Made by a program: the position numbers and the translations under genes
Shown here: piece by piece, positions 11,966 through 20,474 of the stretch
Layout: each line of letters starts with the position of its first letter
Numbering within the stretch: position 1 is the stretch's first letter
Origin: Salvia splendens
Lineage: Eukaryota; Streptophyta; Magnoliopsida; Lamiales; Lamiaceae
Direction: 5' to 3'
Length of the DNA: 64,000 nucleotides
Assembly (NCBI RefSeq): GCF_004379255.2
Contig: NC_056049.1
Location: forward strand, 22,118,063-22,182,062
The notes under the pieces: generated by a model
Databases searched by the model: none
The model's input: the letters and a program-made list of their open reading frames with translations, nothing else
What the model was told of the DNA's origin: nothing

Positions 11966-12507
11966 TTTCCTTCCGAATTTCGGAAAGGGGGAGAAAGAGA
12001 GAGATAAAGCCCTCCACAATTGTGGTTGCGGATTTATGCTAGAAAGGCATTCTGAGAAAGGGGAAATGCCAGCTTCGTGATCAGTTGAACTACCATCTGA
12101 ATCTCAGAGATTAATTGCAATCGTGAAAAAGGGATTGGGCTTTACTGTTTGGATTTATGCGGGCCGTTGTTTAAAGGTTCGTAAAAGGAAAGCGAAAAGC
12201 AGAAAGAAAGAAGCTTTGCTTTGGTTTCTTTTTAATTTGATTTTGTGAAGAATCAAATTATAAGATGAAGGGAAAGGAGCTGCACTTTGTTAGTCAAATG
12301 GATTTGTGTCTTTTTCTTCTCTTCCCCACTGATTTTTGGTGTTATAATATAGTATAGGATAATAGTTAAGGAATTATTGCTTGCCCCACTAATTTTGATG
12401 TTTTATTGCTGTGCTAATGATTTTTTACCTTTTTATTATTCTTTAACTATTATTATGCGGTATCGTGGGAGTTTATGCCTAATAATGAGGGAATCGCTTT
12501 TTGAGTA
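11966..12507. promoter_or_regulatory. 5' flank of the G-gamma gene
   Basis: This stretch lies between the start codon of the G-gamma gene and the Harbinger insertion. It must hold the 5' UTR and core promoter. I could not fix a TATA box or a transcription start by eye. The Harbinger element begins about 550 bp upstream of the start codon. Confidence 0.4.
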
Positions 12508-12510
12508 TAA

Positions 12511-14423
12511 GGCCATCCGCAATGGGGTGGACGATGGCACGCCCGATGGCGCGCATCGTCCGCGCCCGCCATCGTCCGCCCCATTGCGGGTGCGTGACAT
12601 AGGCCGCGGACGATCGTCGCGCCCTATACTAAGGGCGCGGAGTATAGCGCGGACGATGTCCATCGTCCGCCCCATTGCGGCCTACGCGGACGATGGCCGC
12701 GGACGATAGGTCATCGGCCGCGCCATCGTCCGCCCCACTGTGGGCTACGCGGACGATGACACGCGTTTTTTATTTTCTATTTAAATCTCGTTTCTCATTC
12801 ATTTGTACATACGAACATATCAACTATCTCTTTACATATTCTCTCTCAACATCCAACCAAAATGAATCTCGGCAACGACACCAATAGTTCTAGTTCGTCT
12901 GAGTCCGGTAGTTCGACGTCAGAAGCATTAGATGCAGCCGTTGAAGAGGCCATGGCGGCATGCTATGTGGCAATGCAGCGCGAGGAGGAGGCGGCGGCAG
13001 CGACGGCTGAGCAAGTCCATAGGCCTATTCGACATAGGACGTATGTCCGACGCGACCAACCGGAAGCTCACAGACGTCTGGTTGAAGACTATTTTGCCGA
13101 TCAACCACGATGGGGCCTGACTATTTTCCGCCGCCGGTTTAGAATGTCGCGGTACCTTTTTCTCAGCATTGTTCGGACATTGTCTTCACGTGATGAATGC
13201 TTCACGTTTCGGGAGGACAGCATCGGCAAACCCGGCCTTACACCATTGCAAAAGTGCACGACTGCTATTCGTCAGTTGGCATACAGCACCACGGCGGACC
13301 TTTTTGACGAGTACCTCCACTGCGGGGATTCTACAGGGCGCGAGTGTCTGAAGCGCTTTTGTCGGGGGATAGTAGAGGCCTATGGCGACATATATTTGCG
13401 CAAGCCGACTGCCACTGATTGCCAGGGTCTGATGCAGATGCACGAGACGGCGCACGAGTTTCCTGGGATGCTCGGGAGCATCGACTGTATGTACTGGCAG
13501 TGGAAGAATTGTCCGACGGCGTGGAGAGGCCAATTCACAAGTGGATACAAGGGCAGCCACCCGACGATGATCCTCGAAGCCGTCGCTGACCATCGACTCT
13601 GGATCTGGCATGCTTACTTCGGCGTAGCCGGGTCGAACAACGACATTAACGTCCTCAACTCGTCCACCCTCTTCACCGAGCAATGTAACGGCAACGGCCC
13701 AGCCATCGAGTTCACTGCCAACAGACGCCAATACCATATGGGGTACTACTTGGCCGATGACATCTACCCACGGTGGCCAGTTTTCCTAAAGACGATCAGC
13801 TGCCCAATTGGTGAGAAGAGGGTTTTATTTGCGCAAAAGCAGGAGTCGGCGCGGAAGGATGTCGAGCGGGCATTTGGTGTGCTCCAATCACGGTGGGCAA
13901 TTGTGAAAGGGCCGGCTCGTTCCTGGTACAAGGAAGTCATCACCGATGTCATATATGCGTGCATAATCATGCACAATATGATAGTCGAGAATGAAGGCGG
14001 AAGCATCACCGATTGGAATGAAGATGACCGTGCATCTAGCTCGTCCGGCACGTCGACCGAGATACCCGATAGAGGGTTACCGTTAGGCTTCAATGAGGTT
14101 CTATCTAGACAGGTCTCAATGCGCAACCAACAGGATCATGCGCAGCTCATGAGCGACATGATTGAAGAAGTGTGGGCTCGTAACCGCCGTCGCTGAGTTT
14201 GCGTTTTTTTTAATTCGCATTGTAATGTATTAATTTTTATTAAATGAAATGAAGTTTTTGAAATTCGTATTTTAATTTATTAGTTTTTTAAAATTCGTAT
14301 GGATTTTGTAAATATTAAAAAACTGATGATGTGGGGCGCCTTAGGGCGCCCCACTGTAGGTGGGGAGGTAGGAGGATAAAACTGATGACGTGGCGCGCCT
14401 TAGGGCGCCCACTGCTGATGCCC
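12511..14423 (+). mobile_element. PIF/Harbinger DNA transposon carrying only the transposase
   Basis: The left end GGCCATCCGCAATGGGG and the right end, which reads GGGCATCAGCAGTGGGC on the other strand, are inverted repeats. A 3-bp TAA target duplication flanks the element (12508-12510 and 14424-14426), which is typical of PIF/Harbinger. At 1913 bp it is short because ORF1 (the Myb/SANT-like partner gene) is absent. The left subterminal 250 bp is GC-rich, with about ten copies of GGACGAT or its complement. The right end holds two direct copies of a block ending CGCCTTAGGGCGCCC (14321-14353 and 14384-14411). Confidence 0.9.
12862..14196 (+). CDS. PIF/Harbinger transposase (HARBI1-like nuclease)
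   Basis: This is an uninterrupted 444-codon ORF from an ATG in a favourable context (AAAATGAAT). The N-terminus is Ser/Glu/Ala-rich (residues 1-50). The DDE_Tnp_4 domain spans roughly 200-375. Visible catalytic and family motifs are GSIDCMYWQWKNCP (Asp208), GVAGSNNDINVL (Asp261), YLADDIYPRW (Asp299/300) and DVERAFGVLQSRW (Glu335). Which Asp is the second catalytic residue should be settled by alignment. The enzyme cuts at the TIRs and integrates into TNA-type trinucleotide sites; plant members normally need a partner Myb/SANT protein for nuclear import and DNA binding. No stop or frameshift is seen, so it may still be functional or only recently silenced. Confidence 0.93.
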   Translation: MNLGNDTNSSSSSESGSSTSEALDAAVEEAMAACYVAMQREEEAAAATAEQVHRPIRHRTYVRRDQPEAHRRLVEDYFADQPRWGLTIFRRRFRMSRYLFLSIVRTLSSRDECFTFREDSIGKPGLTPLQKCTTAIRQLAYSTTADLFDEYLHCGDSTGRECLKRFCRGIVEAYGDIYLRKPTATDCQGLMQMHETAHEFPGMLGSIDCMYWQWKNCPTAWRGQFTSGYKGSHPTMILEAVADHRLWIWHAYFGVAGSNNDINVLNSSTLFTEQCNGNGPAIEFTANRRQYHMGYYLADDIYPRWPVFLKTISCPIGEKRVLFAQKQESARKDVERAFGVLQSRWAIVKGPARSWYKEVITDVIYACIIMHNMIVENEGGSITDWNEDDRASSSSGTSTEIPDRGLPLGFNEVLSRQVSMRNQQDHAQLMSDMIEEVWARNRRR

Positions 14424-14426
14424 TAA

Positions 14427-15789
14427 AGAATAAAGTTAAAAGAAAAAAAAAGTTAACATAACTAATACAGTACATAGTATAAAAGAAATGTGATCAATTA
14501 ATTAGGATGGAAAGAGTATTTTTAGAGGGAAACTCTTTTATTAGAGATCGAACTTAAATGAAATTGAGCAGAGAGAAAAGTAAGCTATTTTGTAATACTA
14601 CATTTGTTCATAATTAAAAATTTGTCTACTTTTACCATGTGTTTTAATAAATTGATTGTATATTATGAGTGAAACAAGTGAATAGAAAATGGATTCCACT
14701 TCTAATAATTTTAGAGTGAGATGTTAATAGATATTTTAATATAGATGGCCAAAAATGATTTGTGGAGGCAATAATATGGACCTTTGGTATATAGATTCAA
14801 ATGAAATGGATAATAACCATTTTGAAAAGTAATGGAGTAATATTAATGTGTAAGACAATAAATGTCAGCTTGTGGAGAGTGACTGTGCCATTTTCATATG
14901 AAGATAAGATCTACTTTTCATTAAAAGTTTAGACGTGATTGAATTTAAAAAATAAGATCTACTTTTCATTAAAAGAGTGACTGTGTCATATTATTATTAA
15001 TTTAAAAAATTGAATTTTTAAAATATACTTTTTTGGCCCACCAAATATAATCGAATTGGAATGGCCATAAAAAAAATAGTCTCAATTCTAAAATTAAAAA
15101 GGTATTTTTCCTCATATTTTATTTATTTTTTCTTCTCTCTCCCATATATTAACCATTTTGTCAACAAAAACTATATTAATGTAGTAGTTTTCTATCTTTT
15201 TCACCAAACATGTTAGAAATATATAGATTCATTTAGTGAATAGGAGTATTAACTACTACAAATATTTTAGCCAAAACAACACTTGTACTATCAAAACCGA
15301 AATTAAACCTGGTCCATAGTTTAACCTCCCCCCTTCACTGAATCCAAAACAAATATTGGAAATTATGGATTACGTAAGTAAAATTAGTAAGAATATTAGC
15401 CTTTTATTTCAATGATTAATTTTTATTTGTTTAAGTTAAGTTATTTGAAAAGATTGAAATGGTTGATGATTGAATTCCAACCTTTAAGTTTCTGTGGAAT
15501 TTAACCAATTTCAGATAGAAAAAGAAATACACATGGCAAAATAAATTAGAAGCGTGAAGAAATATGAATATTCAGTATGAAGCACACATTTATTTTGGGA
15601 TAATTTCATTTTCTTAATCTCTTTCACTCACTAGATTAAACATGCTTACATGTTACTAAGGAGTAAGGATGACCGTTGGACATAATTTGTAGTTATGAAC
15701 TAGTAGGTGCAGCAAATATTTAATCATACTCTATTATTGGAATACATCTTTGTTTAATACTATCATCATTTGGAGATGTGAATAGAAGA
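14427..15789. other. AT-rich spacer between two transposons
   Basis: No gene is recognised. A half-conserved GGATGGAAAGAGTATTTT motif near 14504 may be the remnant of a MITE end. A short direct duplication (AATAAGATCTACTTTTCATT) occurs near 14905 and 14950. Confidence 0.45.
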
Positions 15790-15794
15790 GAGAG

Positions 15795-16535
15795 TGATGG
15801 GGTGCGTACTAAACAAGCCCAACAGCAATAACGGCCCATCAGCCCAAAGCCCAAGGAGGAGTATGAGTTCGGCATCACCAAAGAGTTCGGCCTCAGCCTA
15901 CAGCTCGGTAAAAGCCAACCTATCAAGCTCTGCTCTCAGGTCGGCATCAAGCTCTACTCTCAGATCGGCCACCAAAGCAGGAGTATGAGTTCGGCATTAC
16001 CAAAGAGTTCGGCCTCAGCCTACAGCTCGGTAAAAGCCGACCAATCAAGCTCTGCTCTCAGGTCGGCATCAAGCTCTACTCTCAGATCGGCAACCAAAGC
16101 AGTTCGGTCTCAGTATTCGACCGAACAAGGAGTGGGTGGACCCATACAGGATGTCCAACACACCCACTACCACGTGGTGTCAACTCAGGCCACGATCGTA
16201 GGCCATGACCTACGCTACATCCACGATCTTAGGCCATGACCTACACGACATCCATGACTTAGGGTGGAGATGCAAGCCACGATCTTAGTTCCATATATAA
16301 ATAGAACTTAGATCTGATATGGAAGGTTAAAGCTCTCTAGAGATAAAACACCATATAGCAAATAGCAAGTTTGTATTTGTAAGCTGTAGAAAACAGATCA
16401 AGCAATACAATCTTGCCCTCCCTTTTTCCCGTGGACGTAGATTTACTTCAGTAAATCGAACCACGTAAATTCTTTGTGTCATAATCTTCATTCTCTACCA
16501 GCATTTACAAACATCAGAAATTCGCGGAATCATCA
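15795..16535 (+). repeat. 5' LTR (741 bp)
   Basis: It contains a 122-bp internal tandem duplication (words GTATGAGTTCGGC at 15861 and 15983), a TATA box (CATATATAAATAG, about 16292) and a CTCTCTAGAGATAAAACACC stretch shortly downstream. By eye it differs from the 3' LTR at only a couple of bases (near 15970 and 16162), apart from a 338-bp duplication present only in the 3' LTR. Confidence 0.92.
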
Positions 16536-16536
16536 C

Positions 16537-16554
16537 TGGCGCCGTCTGTGGGAA
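16537..16554 (+). other. Primer-binding site of the LTR retrotransposon
   Basis: TGGCGCCGTCTGTGGGAA lies one base after the 5' LTR. The first nine bases equal the complement of the 3' end of plant tRNA-Asp as I recall it. The full isoacceptor match is not confirmed. Confidence 0.75.
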
Positions 16555-16611
16555 ACAGAGAACAAAATGTGTGATAAAGCGAATTTTTGATCCATTTTTT
16601 CCACCCAAAAA

Positions 16612-17620
16612 ATGCATACCAGATCGCAGAGTACCCGTATTCCCGCCCGTGAGAACCAGGAGGAAGCCAATCCATCCCACAGGTCTGGAAAACAGCCTAG
16701 GGATAAATCCACCACCAGTTCTCATGGCGAAGGAACAAGCCGCTCCAGGAAAGATCGTCCCACCGAGTCTTCCCAGCAGCCTGATTTGAATGAGGCTGTC
16801 AAGCTGTTCTTGGCTGAGAAGCAGGATGAGTTCTTAGCCTTCCTGCAAAAGAGCCAACAGACGAAGACGAAAACGGTAGATTCTCCTTCCTCGTCCAGAC
16901 ATGAAAGTCACTACCGCAGTAGTACCGTGTCTTCCAGGAAGAAGAATCCTCAACCCCGACACATTCCTGTTCCTCCTCGGTACCGGAATCACAGGAGATC
17001 TCCATCTCCTCCATACCGAAGAGATGTCGGGTTCGCCATGTACGGAGCATTGAAGACTCCATTCTCGGACGATATCACCCGAACTCCCCTTCCACAGAAC
17101 TACCGAACTCCGTCGATAACCTATGACGGACTCGTGGATCCTCATGACTTCCTGGGACGCTATCAGTATAATATGGCGAACCAAGGTCTCAATGAGGTCC
17201 ATATGTGCAAGCTGTTCCCCGAGCTGCTCATCGGGAACGCCAGAAGGTGGTTCGACAGCCTTCCTCAAGGCAGCATTAGATCCTACCGAGATCTGATGGA
17301 TGCTTTCCACAGGAGGTTCTTTCAGAAAGCGGAAGCCCGGAATACTTCGGCTCAGCTGCTTTCTATACGTCAATGATCTACTTGTCATTTCGGCATTCCA
17401 AAATGGAATCCTGCCCGGAGCTCTCTACAGAAAGCTCGTGGAATGCAGTCCGCAAACAGCTCAAGAGATGTGGGACATTGCGGACCAGTTCTCCCGAGCC
17501 GATGAGGCAGACCGTCGAAAACGGTCTTTAGACAGCTCATCTAGAGGAGACGAAAAGAAGCCCGATCATAGCGATCAGAGGCTTCCTCGCCGAACACCTT
17601 CCCCATCAAAGGAGGGATAG
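16612..17620 (+). pseudogene. gag of the Tat-like retrotransposon, broken
   Basis: The ATG at 16612 opens a 254-codon frame with a basic, Ser/Pro-rich N-terminus and a retrotransposon gag domain (DPHDFLGRYQYNMANQGL, then ARRWFDSLPQGSI and FHRRFFQ). It ends after LLSIRQ at 17376. The homologous continuation (VISAFQNGILPGALYRKLVE, then TAQEMWDIADQFSRADEAD) is in another frame up to 17620. Family gag proteins have about 15-20 more residues at the break, so a small deletion caused the frameshift. No zinc knuckle or protease follows. Confidence 0.85.
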
Positions 17621-17760
17621 CGGTCATCCGAGGTGATCGAAAAAGAGCAAGTGTGTTCGCAGATTGCGCTTAAAAGTGCCGAGCAATCAGTTCGGCACCA
17701 TCAAGCATAGCAATCACAGCAGCCGGAGTCAGAGGCAGGCGGAATGACCGAAGTCACACC

Positions 17761-18176
17761 GGAGCCGAACTCAATGGTGTACGGCACTGAAGCTGTGATT
17801 CCGGTTTAGATCGGCATACCCAGTCCCCGAACTCAATTTCTCCTCAGAAATGAATGGTGACGGAATGAGAGCCGAACTAGATCTTGCCGAAGAAAGAAGA
17901 GAATTGGCCTGCATAAAAGCAGCCAAGTACAAGGAGCAAGTAGCCCGGTATTACAACCAAAGGGTGAAGAAGCTGCAATTTCAAGTGGGAGATCTCGTCT
18001 TGAGAAACAACGAAGTAAGCCGAGCAGAAAAGCTGGGCGAACTCGAACCCACATGGGAAGGTCCATATCGGGTGTCAGAAGTCCTCGGCAAAGGGTCTTA
18101 CAAATTGACTCAAGTGTCAGGAGCACAAGTACCCCGAACATGGTACGTTTCCAACCTCAAAAAGTTCCATTTGTAA
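17761..18176 (+). pseudogene. Integrase C-terminal remnant of the retrotransposon polyprotein
   Basis: VYGTEAVIPV, a hallmark near the end of the plant Ty3/gypsy integrase core, is followed by an in-frame TAG and a small frameshift. The frame then reads MNGDGMRAELDLAEERREL and YNQRVKKLQFQVGDLVLRN, and finally WEGPYRVSEVLGKGSYKL up to KKFHL and a stop at 18176. This is the usual end of pol. Everything between gag and this piece is deleted. Confidence 0.85.
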
Positions 18177-18371
18177 GAGACAGTCCGGTCAGTCGGTCTT
18201 GAGTCCTGTTCGGTCAATGTGCTTTATTTGGTTTGCTTGGTTTTTGTTCGTCTCTATGTGCTTTTTATTTGTCTATATGCGTTTTGTCTGTCTATGTGCG
18301 TGTCGTCTCTTACAAATGTTACTGAGGTATCTTGTTCTTCGAAGGCTGATCCCCTTCTTAGAACATATACA

Positions 18372-18727
18372 AGCCAACGATTGTGAGTCAAAGCTTCTAA
18401 AGAGGATACAAGACCACAATTCAGCTTAAACAAGCAGTTCGTCCGAAACGAGCTGCAACAAGCCAACGATTGTGCGTCAAAGCTTCTAAAGAGGATACAA
18501 GACCACAATTCAGCTTAAACAAGCAGTTCGTCCGAAACGAGCTGCAACAAGCCAACGATTGTGCGTCAAAGCTTCTAAAGAGGATACAAGACCACAATTC
18601 AGCTTAAACAAGCAGTTCGTCCGAAACGAGCTGCAACAAGCCAAAGATTGTGTGTCAAAGCTTCTAAAGAGGATACAAGACCACAATTCTGCTTAAAAAT
18701 CAAGCACTTCGTCTGAAACGAACTGCA
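18372..18727 (+). repeat. 89-bp tandem array, four copies
   Basis: The unit begins AGCCAACGATTGTGCGTCAA at 18372, 18461, 18550 and 18639, an exact 89-bp period. The last copy has diverged. It lies directly after the end of pol, in the region of Tat-like elements known to generate satellites. Just downstream (18739-18990) is a looser set of repeats built on GCGATAAAACTCGCCGAATTAG. Confidence 0.9.
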
Positions 18728-18989
18728 ACAAAAGTCCGATTCTCGCGATAAAACTTGCCTGAATTAGGACAAGGGAAAGTCCAATCCATGCGATAAAACT
18801 CGCCGAATTAGGACGACCAAGTTCGGTCAAAGCAGTTTACCTCATAAGACCGAGGACGACCATGTCTAGTCAAAGAGGTTTACTGCATAAGACCACTTCG
18901 GTTAACTGGGAAAGTCCGATCCACGCGATAAAACTCGCCGAATTAGGACAAGGGAAAGTTCGATCCCGGCGACAAAAATCGCCAAATTA

Positions 18990-19672
18990 GAACACAGACC
19001 AAAGACGAGTCCGGTCAAAAGATGTTTATTTCATCAGACCAAAGACGAGTCCGGTCAAAGATGTTTATTTCATCCGACCAAAGACGAGTCCGGTCAAAAG
19101 ATGTTTATTTCATCAGACCAAAGACGAGTCCGGTCAAAGATGTTTATTTCATCAGACCAAAGACGAGTCCGGTCAAAGATGTTTATTTCATCAGACCAAA
19201 GACGAGTCCGGTCAAAGATGTTTATTTCATCAGACCAAAGACGAGTCCGGTCAAAGATGTTTATTTCATCAGACCAAAGACGAGTCCGGTCGAAGATGTT
19301 TATTTCATCAGACCAAAGACGAGTCCAGTCAAAGATGTTTATTTCATCCGACCAAAGACGAGTCCGGTCAAAAGATGTTTATTTCATCAGACCAAAGACG
19401 AGTCCGGTCAAAGATGTTTATTTCATCAGACCAAAGACGAGTCCGGTCAAAGATGTTTATTTCATCAGACCAAAGACGAGTCCGGTCAAAGATGTTTATT
19501 TCATCAGACCAAAGACGAGTCCGGTCAAAGATGTTTATTTCATCAGACCAAAGACGAGTCCGGTCAAAGATGTTTATTTCATCAGACCAAAGACGAGTCC
19601 GGTCAAGATGTTTATTTCATCAGACCAAAGACAAGTCCGGTCAAAGAAGTTTACTTCATAAGACCGAGGACA
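18990..19672 (+). repeat. 39-bp tandem array 1, about 16 full copies plus one variant
   Basis: The unit is AGACCAAAGACGAGTCCGG followed by TCAAAGATGTTTATTTCATC. Copies are near-perfect, with scattered single changes and 1-bp length variants (39 or 40 bp). Because 39 is divisible by three and the unit has no stop on the plus strand, long plus-strand ORFs appear here in several frames; these are by-products, not genes. The last copy is degenerate (AAGAAGTTTACTTCATAAG). Confidence 0.95.
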
Positions 19673-19929
19673 AGTACGATGAAATTTTTTCGCTAAGCTG
19701 TAAATACAGAGTGTTAGAAGCGAAAACAAAATTTCATTTTTCAAATCTTGTTCGGCACACAACTCCGCTACCCTACGAGATGGCGTTACGCTATTACAAA
19801 GGACTATTCTACTGTCCAGGGTTGCTAAAGTTGAGCCATCTATTCACAAAATCCTCGTGAAGCTGAGTTCGGGCGTTCCAGGCAGCCGCAGAATAAGCAG
19901 GTCAGCCGGCGACAAAAATCGCCAAATTA

Positions 19930-20338
19930 GAACACAGACCAAAGACGAGTCCGGTCAAAAGATGTTTATTTCATCAGACCAAAGACGAGTCCGGTCAAAG
20001 ATGTTTATTTCATCCGACCAAAGACGAGTCCGGTCAAAAGATGTTTATTTCATCAGACCAAAGACGAGTCCGGTCAAAGATGTTTATTTCATCAGACCAA
20101 AGACGAGTCCGGTCAAAGATGTTTATTTCATCAGACCAAAGACGAGTCCGGTCAAAGATGTTTATTTCATCAGACCAAAGACGAGTCCGGTCAAAGATGT
20201 TTATTTCATCAGACCAAAGACGAGTCCGGTCAAAGATGTTTATTTCATCAGACCAAAGACGAGTCCGGTCAAAGATGTTTATTTCATCAGACCAAAGACA
20301 AGTCCGGTCAAAGAAGTTTACTTCATAAGACCGAGGAC
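19930..20338 (+). repeat. 39-bp tandem array 2, nine full copies plus one variant
   Basis: This array has the same unit and the same degenerate terminal copy as array 1. It lies in a second copy of a larger segment: 18966-19905 (940 bp) and 19906 to about 20570 share both flanks and differ mainly in repeat number. The right flank of each copy holds the last 90 or so coding bases of the antisense gene, so the segmental duplication took in that gene's 3' end. Confidence 0.93.
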
Positions 20339-20474
20339 AAGTACGATGAAATTTTTCGCTAAGCTGTAAATACAGAGTGTTAGAAGCGAAAACAAAATTT
20401 CATTTTTCAAATCTTGTTCGGCACACAACTCCGCTACCCTACGAGATGGCGTTACGCTATTACAAAGGACTATT

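Noticed and set aside
12377..12709. Arg-rich ORFs on both strands before the transposase
   Set aside because: They arise from the GC-rich subterminal repeats of the Harbinger element.
13186..14126. Minus-strand ORFs of 183 and 120 codons across the transposase
   Set aside because: They are antisense shadows of the transposase ORF, which has clear family motifs on the plus strand.
15794..16239. Ser-rich ORFs inside the LTRs
   Set aside because: They are created by the repeated GAGTTCGG/AAGCTCT modules of the LTR and recur in each LTR copy; LTRs are not expected to code.
18990..20338. Possible CRISPR-like array
   Set aside because: Repeats are head-to-tail with no unique spacers, and the sequence is plant nuclear DNA.
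19022..20369. Long plus-strand ORFs (up to 224 codons) with 13-residue repeats
   Set aside because: They are the direct result of the 39-bp tandem unit having no plus-strand stop. They occur in more than one frame and inside a retroelement, with no start or promoter of their own.
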